This document shows, piece after piece, positions 44,390 through 56,836 of a stretch of 64,000 bases of DNA. The notes beneath the pieces are model-generated. The model was not told the origin of the DNA and did not search any database. It worked only from the letters and a program-made list of their open reading frames with translations. Position 1 is the first letter of the stretch. Each line of letters starts with the position of its first letter. Both the position numbers and the translations under genes were made by a program. This DNA is from Sabellastarte sp. h YS-2021. Lineage: Eukaryota > Annelida > Polychaeta > Sabellida > Sabellidae. The stretch covers positions 96,056,221-96,120,220 of the forward strand of contig OZ024931.1 in the NCBI GenBank assembly GCA_964017235.1, written 5' to 3'.

Positions 44390-44810
44390 ACGCAGAAATT
44401 AAATATGGCCACCAAAAAGTAGCGGGAAAATGATTTTTGGCAAAATATTGCCGATGACTGTGTGTATAACCTGTGGATCAAAAATTTTGTAGAAATCGCT
44501 CTATCTCGCACCGTTTCTGAAATAAAGGTGTTTTTGTATAATACGCAGAAATTCTCTACGTATACCTTGCAGGTCAAAAATTTTGCCAAAATGGCTATGT
44601 CTTGTACCATTTCCGAGATAAATGCGTTTTTGCATTTTATGCAAAAATTCAATATGGCCGTCAAAAATGGCAGGAAAACCACTTTTGGCAAAAAGTTGCA
44701 GATAACTCTACACATACCTTGTAGGTCAAAAATTTCATTCAAATCGCTCTATCTCGCACCGTCTTCAAGATAAACACATTTTTGCATTTTCATCGCTGTA
44801 AAATTCACAG
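44390..44810. repeat. Irregular array of the gctctatct theme
   Basis: About three units of 110-145 bp with aatcgctctatctcgcacc, a gagataaa stretch and aatatggccg. No gene. Confidence 0.75.
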
Positions 44811-44989
44811 AAAAAAGCTATTACTCACTTACCTATTAAGGTAAGAAAGTAGCTGAACAACATATTTTTGCGAAGTGCTCTAAATGCACTGGTTCTGGAG
44901 TTATAAGCAATTTACTCAAAGTACTTACTAACCGCATTACTCAATTAGCTATTGACCTAGATCTGCAAAAGCAACAAAAATATAAAGGA

Positions 44990-45470
44990 CATAAGAAATC
45001 AAACCTAAACCACTGGTGGAGTAGGGTCCAAAATTTGCCAGAAATCGCTCTTTCTCTTACGGTTTTCGAGATAAATGACATTTTCCGTTTCTGCCAAAAT
45101 TCAAGATGGCGACTGAAAATTGGAAAAGTCTAAATTTTTCAAAGGTGCTAAAGAAGTAGCCCTTATTACCCTAGGGGTCCAAAATTTGACCGAAAACGCT
45201 CTCTTATGGTTTTTGAGATAAATGATATTTTCCATTTCCGCCAAAATTCAAAATGGCGGCCAAAATAAGTCTAAACATTTCAGAGGTCCTAGTGGAGTAG
45301 TCCTTAGTACACTGGGGGTCCAAAATTTGCCCGATATCTATCTCTTACGGTTTTGGAAATAAATGGCATTTTCCATTTCTGCCAAAATTCAAGATGGCGA
45401 CTGGATTTCAGACAAGTCTAAATGTTTGAGAGGTCCTATAGCAGTAGTCCTTAGTGCCCTAAGGATAACA
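44990..45470. repeat. 130-bp array, about three units
   Basis: Units contain ggggtccaaaatttg, cttacggttttcgagataaa and ccaaaattcaagatggcgac. No gene. Confidence 0.8.
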
Positions 45471-45479
45471 TATAGCAAA

Positions 45480-46080
45480 CCTCTATGCTGAATACTTTTG
45501 AACTTAAATGTGACTAATTCAGTGGCAAAATGTCAAAGTAGCCATTACTCAGTTGGCATTATAGCTAAAGCTCTGAGAATGCGCCATGACACAGAACATG
45601 ATAAAATCACTGCCCATGAACAGGCTCTGTGTCAGCTGACTATGTGTTTTGAGTTTCAGAATAGACGTGACAGAAGGACTCAAAATTTGTGCCCTGCAAA
45701 TGGTACTCAGAAGTAACAAAGTAACTTGTTTAAGTGTAAAAAGTAGGTTAAAAACATATTTAAAGAAAATACTGTAAATGCAATATTTTTCTATTTACAA
45801 CTGGTTAACTCAACAGTGACAATCTCATAATAGCTTTTACTCAGCTATGCAATCACTTAGGGAGCTGCAATTTTAATATGGTATAGCACTCACAAAAGTA
45901 AGTGAATAACATAGTTAAAGAAATACTGTAAATGCAATAGTTTTCAAGTTACCACTGATTTACTCAACAGTGAGAACCTCAAAGTAGCTATTGCTCAGCT
46001 ATGAAATGACAAACAGGTCTGCAATTTCACTATGTTATAGCTGACCCAAAAGTAGGTGAACAACACATTTACAACAAGAC
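45480..46080. repeat. Module M1 copy 2 and family A units
   Basis: 45600-45760 matches 1-180; 45760-46080 is family A. Same order as at the window start. Confidence 0.75.
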
Positions 46081-46099
46081 CACTGCCGTGGTGTGTATC

Positions 46100-47030
46100 T
46101 CCCTCCGAGGATTAAAGGGGAAGAAATACCTTTTCTGAGATATTCACAATTTTTCATTTTCCGCTAAAATCCAAGATGGCCACTAAAAGTGGCAAAAACT
46201 GAAATTTTTCCCCTAGGCACAGAATACTGTTATACTACCCTGTGGGTCAAAAATTCGCTCGAAATCGCTCTATCTCTTACCATTTTGAAGATACTTTCAA
46301 TGTTTTATTTTCCGCTAGAATCTAAGATGGCCGCCAAAAGTGGCGAAAACTAAAATTTTTCCCCTTTGCATGGGACACTCTTGTACTACCCTGCGGGTCA
46401 AAAAGTTCGCTCGAAATCGCTCTATCTCTTATGGTTTTTGAGATATTCACACTTTTTCATTTTCCGCAAAAATCCAAGATGGCCGCCAAAAGTGCCGAAA
46501 ATTGAAATTTTTCCCCTTTGCATAGGATACTTGTACTACCCTGCGGATCAAAAAGTTCGCTCAAAATCACTTTATCTCTTACGGTTTTCGAGATATTCAC
46601 ACTTTTTCATTTTCTGCAAAAATCCAAGATGGCTGCCAAAAGTGGCAAAAACTGAAATTTTTCCCATTTGGATAGGATACTCTTCTACTACCCTGCAGGT
46701 CAAAAATTCGCTCGAAATCGCTCTATCATGTACGGTTTTGAGATATTCACACTTTTTCATTTTCTGCAAAAATCCAAGATGGCCGCCAAAAGTGGCGAAA
46801 ACTGAACTAACCTGCGGAAATCACTATCTCGTACGGTTTTCAAGATATTCACACTTTTTCATTTTCCGCTAAAATCCAAGATGACCATCAAAAGTGGCAA
46901 AAATTAAAAAATTTTCCCTTGGCATAGAACACTCTTGTACTACCCTGTGGGTCAAAAATTCGCTCGAAATCACTATCTCGTACGGTTTTCGAGATATTCA
47001 CACTTTTTCATTTTCCGCAAAAATCCAAGA
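46100..47030. repeat. 150-bp array of the gatggccgcc theme
   Basis: About six units with aatccaagatggccgccaaa near 46168, 46321, 46473, 46621 and 46769, plus ctaccctgcgggtcaaaaa and tcgctctatctcttac. Subunits resemble those in 17640-19610 and 50345-52090. Frames are repeat translations. Confidence 0.88.
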
Positions 47031-47034
47031 TTAC

Positions 47035-47380
47035 AGTTCACAAACAAGCAATCAGTGCCCGTGAACGGGCTCTGTGTCAGCTGACTGTGTGTTTTGAGTT
47101 TCAGAGTAGAAGTGACAGAAGAAAGGGACACAAAAGTGTGTGCCCTGGAAATGGTGTTCAGAAGGAAAGTAAGAAGGTAACTGTTAAGGTGTAAACAGTA
47201 AGTTAAAAACATATTTAAAGAAAATATTGCAAATGCAATAGTTTTAATTTTACTATGTTATAGCTGACCCCAAAATAGGAGAATAATATACTGAAACTAG
47301 ACCTATCGCATCGGAGAACCGATACAAATTGTATCCACCAGAAAGAAAACTCACCAAAGCCATTAAAACATCGCTTATCC
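47035..47380. repeat. Module M1 copy 3 and link to the 145-bp array
   Basis: 47035-47215 is close to 1-180. 47280-47380 (accagaaagaaaactcacca) matches 1910-1960, directly before the first array. Confidence 0.8.
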
Positions 47381-49110
47381 TTGGAGAAGCCCAAGGTGAA
47401 ATCTGACCATATCAAAAGATTCTTAGCCCATAATTCCTATAGGTTGGTGTGACATTGTAAACCTCTAGGAACACAAATAAGCGAGATATAAGCACTGTTA
47501 ATTTTGGCTATCCTCATTTGCCCTTGAAAGAGGGGCCAAGGGTCAAATCTGATCACATCAAAAAATTCCTAGCCCATGATTTCCTATAGGTTGATTTGAC
47601 ATTGCAAACCTCTAGAACCAATAATAAGTGAATTATAAGCACTTTTAAGTTTGGCTATCCTCGTTTGACCTTGAAGGAGGGCTCCAAGGTCAAATCCGAC
47701 AACACCAAAAGATTCCCAGCCCATGATTCCCTATAGGTTGGTTTACCATCCTAAACCTCTAGGACCAATAATATGTGAGTTATAAGCACTTTTCAGTTTG
47801 GCTATCCTCGTTTGACCTTGATGGAGGGGTCCAAGGTCAAATCCGACCACACCAATAGATTCCCAGCCCATGATTTCCTATAGGTTGGTTTACCATCCCA
47901 AACCTCTAGGACCAATAATAAGCGAGCTATAAGCACTTTTAAGTTTGGCTATCCTCGTTTGACCTTGAAGGAGGGGTCCAAGTTCAAATCTGACAACACC
48001 AAAAGAGTCCAGGCCCATGACTTCCTGTAGGTCGGTTTACCATCCCAAACCTCTAGGACCAATAATAAGCGAGTTATAAGCACTTTCAAGTTTGGCTATC
48101 CTCGTTTGACCTTGAAGGAGGGGTCCAAGATCAAATCCGACCACACCAAAAGATTCCAAGCCCATGATTTCCTATAGGTTGGTTTACCATCCCAAACCTC
48201 TACGACCAATAATAAGCGAGTTATAAGCACTTTTAAGTTTGGCTCTCCTCGTTTAACCTTGAAGGAGGGGTCCAAGGTCAAATCCGACCACACCAAAAGA
48301 TTCCCAGCCCATGATTTCCTATAGATTGGTTTACCATCCCAAACCTCTAGGACCAATAATAAGCGAATTATAAGCACTTTTCAGTTTGGCTATCCTCGTT
48401 TGACCTTGAAGGAGGGGTCCAAGGTCAAATCCGACCACACCAAAAGATTCCCAGCCCATGATTTCCTATTGGTTGGTTTACCATCCCAAATCTCTAGGAC
48501 CAATAATATGCGAGTTATAAGCACCTTTTAAGTTTGGCTATCCTCGTTTGACCTTGAAGTAGGGGTCCAAGATCAAATCCGACAACACCAAAAGATTCCC
48601 AGCCCATGATTTCCTATAGGTTGGTTTACCATCCCAAACCTCTAGGACCAATAATAAGCGAATTATAAGCACTTTTAAGTTTGGCTATCCTCGTTTGACC
48701 TTGAAGTAGGGGGTCCAAGGTCAAATCTGACCACACCAAAAGATCCCCAGCCCATGATTTCCTATAGGTTGGTTTACCATCCCAAACCTCTAGAACCAAT
48801 AATAAGCGAGTTATAAGCACTTTTAAGTTTGGCTATCCTCGTTTGACCTTGAAGGAGGGGTCCAAGGTCAAATCTGACCACACCAAAAGATCCCCAGCCC
48901 ATGATTTAGTATAGGTTGGTTTACCATCCCAAACCTCTAGGATCAATAATAAGTGAGTTATAAGCACTTTTAAGTTTGGCTATCCTCATTTGACCTTGAA
49001 GGAGGGGTCAAAGGTCAAATCTGACCATACCAAAAGATTCCCAGCCCATAATTTCCCATAGGTTGGTTTACCATCCCAAACCTCTAGGACCAATAATAAG
49101 GAAGATATAA
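47380..49110. repeat. 145-bp tandem array, copy 2 (about 12 units)
   Basis: Units start near 47390, 47523, 47669, 47817, 47966, 48111, 48260, 48407, 48555, 48701, 48846 and 48994. They share the phrases of 1960-3540 but are more uniform, suggesting later homogenisation. Confidence 0.92.
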
Positions 49111-50160
49111 GCACTTTTCATGACTGACAAAGAAACACCCGTGGCAGCCATCTTGTTTTTCAAAATGAGTCCAAAAATGTTCCCAGTCAAGATTTTTTAA
49201 TGACAAACATATCCTGCCAATTTGATATCTATACCTACAATACCCTTTGCTCTAGGGGGCCAACAAAAGTCCTTGCTTTAAGTCGAATAAACGTCCCTGG
49301 CGGCCATCTTGTTTTTCAAAATGAGGCCAAAAAATTCCCAGGCAACATTTTATGGTTTTTAATATATCCTGCAAACTTGAGAAGGCTAGCTATAATATTT
49401 TTTTCTGTTAGAACGGTAATGGTGAAATCTCTCTACACACTGCTGCTATCCAGTGGATACAAAGATTTACTCAACAGTGAGAACCTGAAAGTAGCTATTG
49501 CTCAGCTATGCCATGAGCTGCAGGTCTGAAATTTTACTATGTTATAGCTGACCCAAAAGTAGCTGAATAACATATTTACACAAAATTCTCTAAATGCAAT
49601 ACTTTTCGAGTTATAAGTGATTTACTCAACAGTGATAACCTAAAAGTAGCTATTACTCAGCTATGCCATGAGCTACAGGTCTGAAATTTTACTATGTTAT
49701 AGCTGACCCAAAAGTAGATGAATAACATATTTACACAAAATGCTCTAAATGTAATAGTTTTCAAGTTACAAGTGATTTTACTCATGATGGAAGTTACTGA
49801 AAAGTCCAAAAGTAGCTATTACTCACTTAGCTATTGAGATAGACACCCAAGTTACTCACCATGTTGTAGCTATGGAAGAATAGCTGAATAACATATTTTA
49901 ACAAAATGTTCTAAATGCAACACTTTTCAAGTTATAAGTGATTTCGTGCCCGATTTCATTAATTTTAATGCATTAAAAATTATTTTAAAAATTCATAAAA
50001 AAATAATTAAGAAAGATCCAGGTCTGACACTCACACAAGGGAATCTACTTGTGGTCTAGTACACATATGCAACATATGGGAGAAATCCCTGCAATAGTCA
50101 CTGAGAAAATTGTGATAAAGTGTTGAAATTTTCACACTTTTGGTGGGGGTACCTCCCTTG
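49110..50160. repeat. Array tail module, family A and AT-rich block
   Basis: 49110-49440 matches 3541-3850. 49440-49930 is family A (three units). 49930-50160 matches the AT-rich block at 20170-20560, including gtgggggtacctc. Confidence 0.8.
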
Positions 50161-50199
50161 TAATGGCTCTAGCAAACAGACAAACAGACAGATTTCCAT

Positions 50200-50344
50200 G
50201 CCTTGAATAATTTTTCATCCTCGATAAAAAGGTATCTTTTAAAAAGAACAGCATGTCTCTAGGCCTTGTAGTTTTGGAGGAGAAGTTGTTCACGCGGACG
50301 CGAACGCAGAGTGACGACATAATGTCAGCTGAGCTGACATAAAA
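50200..50344. repeat. Module M2, left of the higher-order array
   Basis: gcatgtctctaggccttgta, gaagttgttcacgcgg and gtcagctgagctgaca. A direct relative lies at 52205-52300, so the array is bracketed. Confidence 0.75.
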
Positions 50345-52090
50345 AGTAGATGAACAATATATTTGAGAGAAATTGTGTAGCTGCAATACTTTTGAAGATA
50401 CAAGCCATTTACTCATTATGGTTATCATTAAAAATTGACAAATTAGCTATTACTCACTTAGCTATGGAGATACACTTCCAAACTACTGACCATGTTGTAG
50501 CTGTGGAGAAAGTAGCTGAACAACATATTGGAACAAAATACTCTAAATGCAATAGTTTGAGAGTTATATGTCATATAATTATATTAGGTAAAAGTGCTAT
50601 TACTCACTCAAAAGTAGCCGCCAAAAGTAGCGAAAATTGAAATTTTTCCCCTTAGCATAGGATACTCTTGCACTACCCTGTGGGTCAAAAATTCGCTCAA
50701 AATTGCTCTATCTCTTACGGTTTGCGGGATATTTGTGACTTTTCACATTTTCACTAAAAGTAGCCATTACTCACTTGTACATTGAGCAACAGTTGTGGAA
50801 CTTAAATATGTTACAGTTCACAAAAAGTAGATGAACAACATATTTGAGAGAAATTGTGTAACTGCAATACTTTTGAAGATATAAGCCATTTACTCATTAT
50901 GGTTATCATAACAAATTGACAAAGTAGCTATTACTAACTTAGCTATGGAGATACACTTCCAAACTACTGACCATGTTGTAGCTGTGGAGAAAGTAGCTGA
51001 ACAACATATTGGAACAAAATACTCTAAATGCAATAGTTTGAGAGTTATAAATCATATAATTATATTAGGTAAAAGTGCTATTACTCACTCAAAAGTAGCC
51101 GCCAAAAGTGGCAAAAATTGAAATTTTTCCCCTTGGCATAGGATACTCTTGTACTACCCTGTGGGTCAAAATTTCGCTCGAAATTGCTTTATCTCTTATG
51201 GTTTGCGAGATATTTGTGATTTTTCACATTTTCACTAAAAGTAGCAATAAAGTAGCCATTACTCACTTGTACATTGAGCAACAGTTGTGAAACTTAAATA
51301 TGTTACAGTTCATAAAAAAGTAGATGAACAACATATTTGAGAGAAATTGTGTAGCTGCAATACTTTTGAAAATATAAGCCATTTACTCATTACGGTTATC
51401 ATTACAATTTGACAAAGTAGCTATTACTCACTTAGCTATGGAGATACACTTCCAAACTACTGACCATGTTGTAGCTGTGGAGAAAGTAGCTGAACAACAC
51501 ATCGGAACAAAATACTCTAAATGCAATAGTTTGAGAGTTATAAGTCATGTAATTATATTAGGAAAAAGTGCTATTACTCACTCAAAAGTAGCCGCCAAAA
51601 GTGGCAAAAATTGAAATTTTTCCCCTTAGCATAGGATACTCTTGTACTACCCTGTGGGTCAAAAATTCGCTCGAAATTGCTCTATCTCTTACGGTTTGCG
51701 AGATATTTGTGATTTTTCACATTTTCACTAAAAGTAGCAATAAAGTAGCCATTACTCACTTGTACATTGAGCAACAGTTGTGAAACTTAAATATGTTACA
51801 GTTCATAAAAAAGTAGATGAACAACATATTTGAGAGAAATTGTGTAGCTGCAATACTTTTGAAGATACAAGCCATTTACTCATTATGGTTATCATTACAA
51901 ATTGACAAAGTAGCTATTACTAACTTAGCTATGGAGATACACTTCCAAACTACTGACCATGTTGTAGCTGTGGAGAAAGTAGCTGAACAACATATTGGAA
52001 CAAAATACTCTAAATGCAATAGTTTGAGAGTTATAAGTCATCTAATTATATTAGGTAAAAGTGCTATTACTCACTCAAAAGTAGGTCAAA
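50345..52090. repeat. Higher-order repeat, 481-493 bp period, about 3.6 copies
   Basis: agtagatgaacaacatattt-like landmarks start at 50345, 50826, 51319 and 51812. Each copy combines two or three family A-like subunits with one subunit of the gatggccgcc theme (cactaccctgtgggtcaaaa, gctctatctcttacggtttg). Copies look nearly identical. Confidence 0.92.
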
Positions 52091-52630
52091 GTTCACCAAA
52101 CCCAAAAAATATTGAAGAGCGTAAAAATTCATTACGACAAGTAATTTACCAAAAATGTGTAACTGTAGTAATTTCAGAGAAAACTGCGTGACCCATGCAA
52201 GCCGGGCGGGAGAAAAAAACAGCACTCTGGGCCTTGTACTTTTGGAGAAGTTGTTCACACGGCCACCGCAGAGTGATGCCGTGATCTCAGCTGACATAAA
52301 TATATAAACTCAACATAGTTTTTATACGTGGGAGTTTAAGGTCACCTTAAAATAGGGCAGACCTTGAAAACCAGTTACAACCACATGACAAATTTGAATT
52401 GAATCTCTCAAGCCATTTCTGAGATACTGTCCCGAAACCAAAAAACGTAAACTCAATATAAGAATGTTTCTACTGGGAGTTAAAGGTTACCATACAATAG
52501 GGCACACCTTGAAGATCCGTTACATCCACATGCCAAATTTGAATTTAATTTGACAAGCATTTTTTGAGATACTGTCCGGAATACAAAGAGTGACGAGGAC
52601 AGACGACGCTGACGCCACAAAATAAGGTGA
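52091..52630. repeat. Module M2 right copy and a two-unit block
   Basis: 52205-52300 matches 50240-50341. 52330-52600 holds two units of about 155 bp (aaggtcaccttaaaataggg; a gagatactgtcc stretch) resembling 1383-1510. Confidence 0.7.
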
Positions 52631-53006
52631 CAAAGCAACCCCTATATGCCACGCAGCATAAATGCTGGTAAACCAATAAAAATGAATATTATATAAATAT
52701 ATTTTGTATATATCAAATGGATACCAATTTGCAAATTTAATAAGTAAATTAAATTTTTATAAGTTAATACCCTATCCAATGGACAATTGCTAATCCGGTC
52801 GGCGCAGACCGGCCCACTAAATGTCAGAAAAAGACATCCTGTGTGTCCACCGGCCAGCCAGTCCGTAGTACTAGTGCACTCGCCAGATGGCATGTCGTAC
52901 TTCCTTCCTGTCTAGACAGCATGACGTCATGGCATCTTTTTCGTTGTCTAAACCTATTAGAACCCTAGTAAGCTGATAGCGGGGTCAGTGGGAGGGTCTT
53001 GTGTGT

Positions 53007-53100
53007 CCATTGGATAGGGTATTAACTTATAAAAATTTAATTTACTTATTAAATTTGCAATTTTATTACGTTAATACATCCTATCCAATGGACAATTGCT
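53007..53100. repeat. DIRS-3 internal complementary region
   Basis: 53007-53060 is the complement of the left outer end and 53061-53100 that of the right end (38 of 40 bases). gtccattggatagg and cctatccaatggac are the shared inverted-repeat core. Confidence 0.9.
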
Positions 53101-53495
53101 GAATAACTACCGCTTGGTTGGCGGGTAAGTTACTAGGGACTTAGGTGAACTCACAAACAGAACAAATTTTTCTTCCAGGCCTGGGTTGACCTTGTGGTCA
53201 GGGAACCCTTAAGGCCATAGTCGGTTAACAGAGACCGGTTAAACTGGTCTAAACCGACTGACCTCCCCCTTTTTTACAGACCTGCTCTGAGGTAGGGGAA
53301 GAGAGGGATGAGTTCAGTCCCATAAGAAATAGAAATAAACCTACCGAAGGAAGCATGTCAGAGTTTTTTTGTTTTTTTTTGGGTATATACAACTATTTAC
53401 ATATGTACACTATTTATATATGTACAGAATCTCCTCTATTTCTGGGCTATTTGTGGATCTGCTGAGCATCCACTACAGGACCCAGGTTGTAGAGC
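53101..53495. other. DIRS-3 3' non-coding segment
   Basis: Between the internal complementary region and the recombinase stop. It contains a T-rich run at about 53367-53381. No gene. Confidence 0.5.
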
Positions 53496-53497
53496 TC

Positions 53498-54500
53498 TCA
53501 GTCAGCCGAGGCCACATCCTTCAGGTAAAATTGCGTGAAGGTATTATGTGACTTCCAGTGGCAGGCTGACAAGATCTGTTCCAAGGAGACTCCTGATTGG
53601 AAGGCCTTTGAAGCAGCAAAGGCCCTGACATCATGGGCTTTAACCTGATGTAAAGTGTGGGCCTCTTGGTCGGAGAGCTCATGGCATAGGATCACAGTTT
53701 GTTTGATCCATGTGGAGATAGTGGCAGGTGAGATGTCTTTGTTGAAACCTTTTTAAAGGAGACAAAGACCAACTCCTTATTCTGCCTAAGGTCTGAGGTC
53801 CTGTCCAAATAGTAGCATAAAGCTCTGACCGGACAGAGGGACCTGTCAGAATTGAGGGATCTATCCAGAGTTGGGGCCAGGGCTGGTATAACCACTGGGG
53901 CCACACTGTCTGGACCCTCCTTGGCCAGCTGATTCTTTGACAGAAAGCTGGGTGATGGGTACAGGGACACCTTGGCCCAATCACCCTGGTGTCTGATATT
54001 TTTGTTTTGCCAAGCATGAATCTCACTTCTGCGTTTGCCTGACCCAAGGGCTAATAGGAAGACTGTCTTGAAGGTCAAATGCTTCAAGGAGGCCTCTTTG
54101 ATTGGTTCGAATGGAGCCTTTGTAAGCTGGTGCAAGACCAAAGAGAGGTTGCAGGAGGGAACCCCCTCCTACCTTTGGGTCTGTCTCTATGGAAACTATC
54201 CAGGAGATGAGTGAGATTCTCATCTTTGCTGATGTTGAAAGATGAATTACCTAGTTTATCAGCAATGGCTGACCTGTAACCATCAATGGTGCTGGGCTGT
54301 AACTTCCTGTCCTCAAAAAGGTACATAAGGAAGTCAGCAACTGACTTTACAGGGGGTGCCTGGAAGTCCACCTGATTAGAGAGGCACCATTTTGTAAAAA
54401 TGGTCCATTTTGCCTCATAGACTGATCTGGTTGATCCTCTTTGAGGAGCCTCAATCCTTGCTGCCACTGCTTCAGAGAAGCCATGCTCTTTGATTGTTGT
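53498..54500 (-). pseudogene. DIRS-3 tyrosine recombinase remnant
   Basis: Pieces: N-terminal core (VYEAKWTIFTKWCLSN, PSTIDGYRSAIADKL), middle (FLLALGSGKRRSEIHAW) and the C-terminal catalytic part (HDVRAFAASKAF, CHWKSHNTFTQFYLKD) retaining Arg, His-x-x-Arg and Tyr. Frame changes near 54150 and 53700 break it. Residues are conserved, so decay looks recent. Confidence 0.88.
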
Positions 54501-56836
54501 GGCTCTAGGAGCCATGCATGGAGATTTAGATTTGTCAGATTTCTGTGAGGGATCTGATTGAATGGCTGCGTTAACAGGTTGGGCAGGCTCAGAGGGATCT
54601 GACTGGACATGGTCACTAGATCCCAAAACCAAGGCATGTTGGGCCACCCTGGAGCAATCAGAATGATTCTCTTGCATGGGGAGTCCTGCAACTTCTCCAC
54701 CACTTTGCCCAAGATGGCTGCTGGTGGGAAGGCATATGCGTCCAGATCCTCCCATTGGAAACTGAGTGCATCCACTGCTACTGCTAAGGTATCCGGTACT
54801 GGTGACACAAACTGAGGTAACTTGCTGCTGAACCTCGTGGCAAATAGATCTATTTGGGGACGGTGCCACCTACTGCATATAGTTTGGAAAACTTCTTGAA
54901 GGAGGGACCATTCTGTGTGAATGGTCAGACCTAAACGGGATAGCTGGTCTGCTACCACGTTCAGCCGGCCCGGAATGTGTCGGGCTTTGAGAGTTACTTG
55001 ATGTCTGGTACACCAGGTCAAGATTCCCTAAAGTAGGGCACAGAGTGTGCCCAACCTCATGCCTCCTTCCTTGTTTATGTATGACACTACTGTAGTGTTG
55101 TCGGTTGCCACAAGTACTATCTTGTCGGTACAGAGGGCTTGAAACTCTTTTAAGGCTAGAAATTAACTGCCTTTAGTTCCAGGTAGTTTATATGCAGCTT
55201 GCCTTCTGGTAGTGACCAGGTCCCTCTGGCAGTGCGTTCGTTTAATTGAGCGCCCCACCCTTCTTTTGATGCGTCTGTAAAGATTTGCAGAGCATGTTTC
55301 ATTGGGTGTAATGGTTGGCCTGTGAGGACGTTGTCTTCCTGTAGTCACCATTGTAAATGAGGGTGCAGGGACCTGGGAATTGGAATCACCTTTTCTAGTG
55401 ATTCGGGTATCCTCCAGTTGTTTTTGAGATGCCACTGTATGGGCCTCATGTGTAGCCGGCCTAGGTGAACTTGCTTTTCTGTGGCTGTTAGTAAACCTAT
55501 CAGGGACATGAACTGCCGGACCAGACAGGCCGGTAGTGACAGTATTTCCAGTTTTTTGTCCTGAAGGCTCTGCCACTGGTCTGGAGTCGGTCGGACCCGA
55601 CCGGCCTTGAGGTCAAACTGGTAACCTACAAAATCAAAGATCTGCTTCGGATCCAGTTCCGACTTGTCCAAATTCACCAGCCAGCCTAATTCTTAGCATA
55701 TTTTCACTAGATTTTGAGTGTGCTGGAGACAGGCCTGGTGGGATCTGGCTCTCACCAACCAGTCGTCTAGGTATTGGTGGATTCTTATACCCTTGTGTAT
55801 GGCCATCAGTTTCACCTCTTTTGCTAGTACAGTGAACTCCAAGGGTGCTGTGGACAGACGAAAGGGCAGTGCTTTGAATTGGTATGTCTGACCCTGGACA
55901 TGAAATCTCAGATATTTCCTGGAATGTTCCTGTGTAGGGATATGGAAGTAGGCGTCCTTGAAATCTATTGAGGTGACCCACTCCCCTTGTTTCCATTTTG
56001 AATTTCTCAGTCTTGAGGAAAAGATTCAGTTTGCTCAGATCTAGTATGGGCCTCCATTTGTTGTTGGGCTTTGGGAATAAAAATAGTCAGTTGAAAAACC
56101 CCAGAGATGTTTGATGTTTTACTAGTTCTACAGCATTTTTGGCTATAAGCTGATGTAATGCCTCCAGCAGGTAGCTGTTCCTGTGGGGATTGACATAGCA
56201 GCTTATGACCATGGGAGACCTTGTGAGTTTTGGCCGGATCCGAAAGGGGAGGGCGTAGCCCTCTTTCAGGATTTGAAATACTTTCGGACCGGCCCCCATA
56301 TCCAGCCAAGTTTGCAAAAAGTTTTGAAGTCTGGCCCCTACAGGCAGATTTTGTGCAGCATTTTTGACACTTGTTACAGGTTGAACACAAGACAATCGAG
56401 TGACACAAGAAACACTTTTCATATACTTTAATTTGTGACATCTGTAATAACAACCTGCTGACCTGGGACTTAACTCTCTCTTTTGGGAGTGCCCGGGCGC
56501 AGAATGAACAACTGGAACAACATGATAATTTACATTTAAACTTTGAGAAGTGTTTAATGTCTGTCTTGTTGAATTATGGCTCCTGGCCAGCAGTCCTCTC
56601 TGTAACATGGCTATACAGTAATTGTCATTTATAGGACTGCTGGCCCTTGGCTGGTCGCGACGAGTAGCTAGACTTTCCCTTGGACTTCTTATAACTCCCT
56701 TTACCAATGTTCTTCCAAGCAGGTCTGTCACTCTTGGAATCCGACCTCTTATCCGACCTTTTCTCTGTACGCTCATACAGGTGGTACCGACCCTTACTCC
56801 TAGAACTAGTCTGTCCTTAAGTTTCAAAGTGTGCAA
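54347..56836 (-). pseudogene. DIRS-3 RT / RNase H / methyltransferase-like remnant
   Basis: An N-terminal part (56087-56836) ends in TSLGFFN and a TGA where DIRS-1 continues into RT. Then come WRPILDLSKLN, a short deletion, a YLDDWL region (about 55760-55780), a stretch with GLLTATEKQV (55345-55677), RNase H pieces (FTDASKEGWGAQL, about 55230-55290) and a long open end (54347-55021) with HIPGRLNVVADQLSR, IDLFATRFSSKLP and IAPGWPNMPWFWDL. Several stops and frameshifts separate these. Confidence 0.85.

Noticed and set aside
46366-46872. 168-codon open frame
   Set aside because: Periodic translation of the 150-bp array.
47215-47415. Minus-strand frame near the array start
   Set aside because: It crosses family A and the array link; composition is low complexity.
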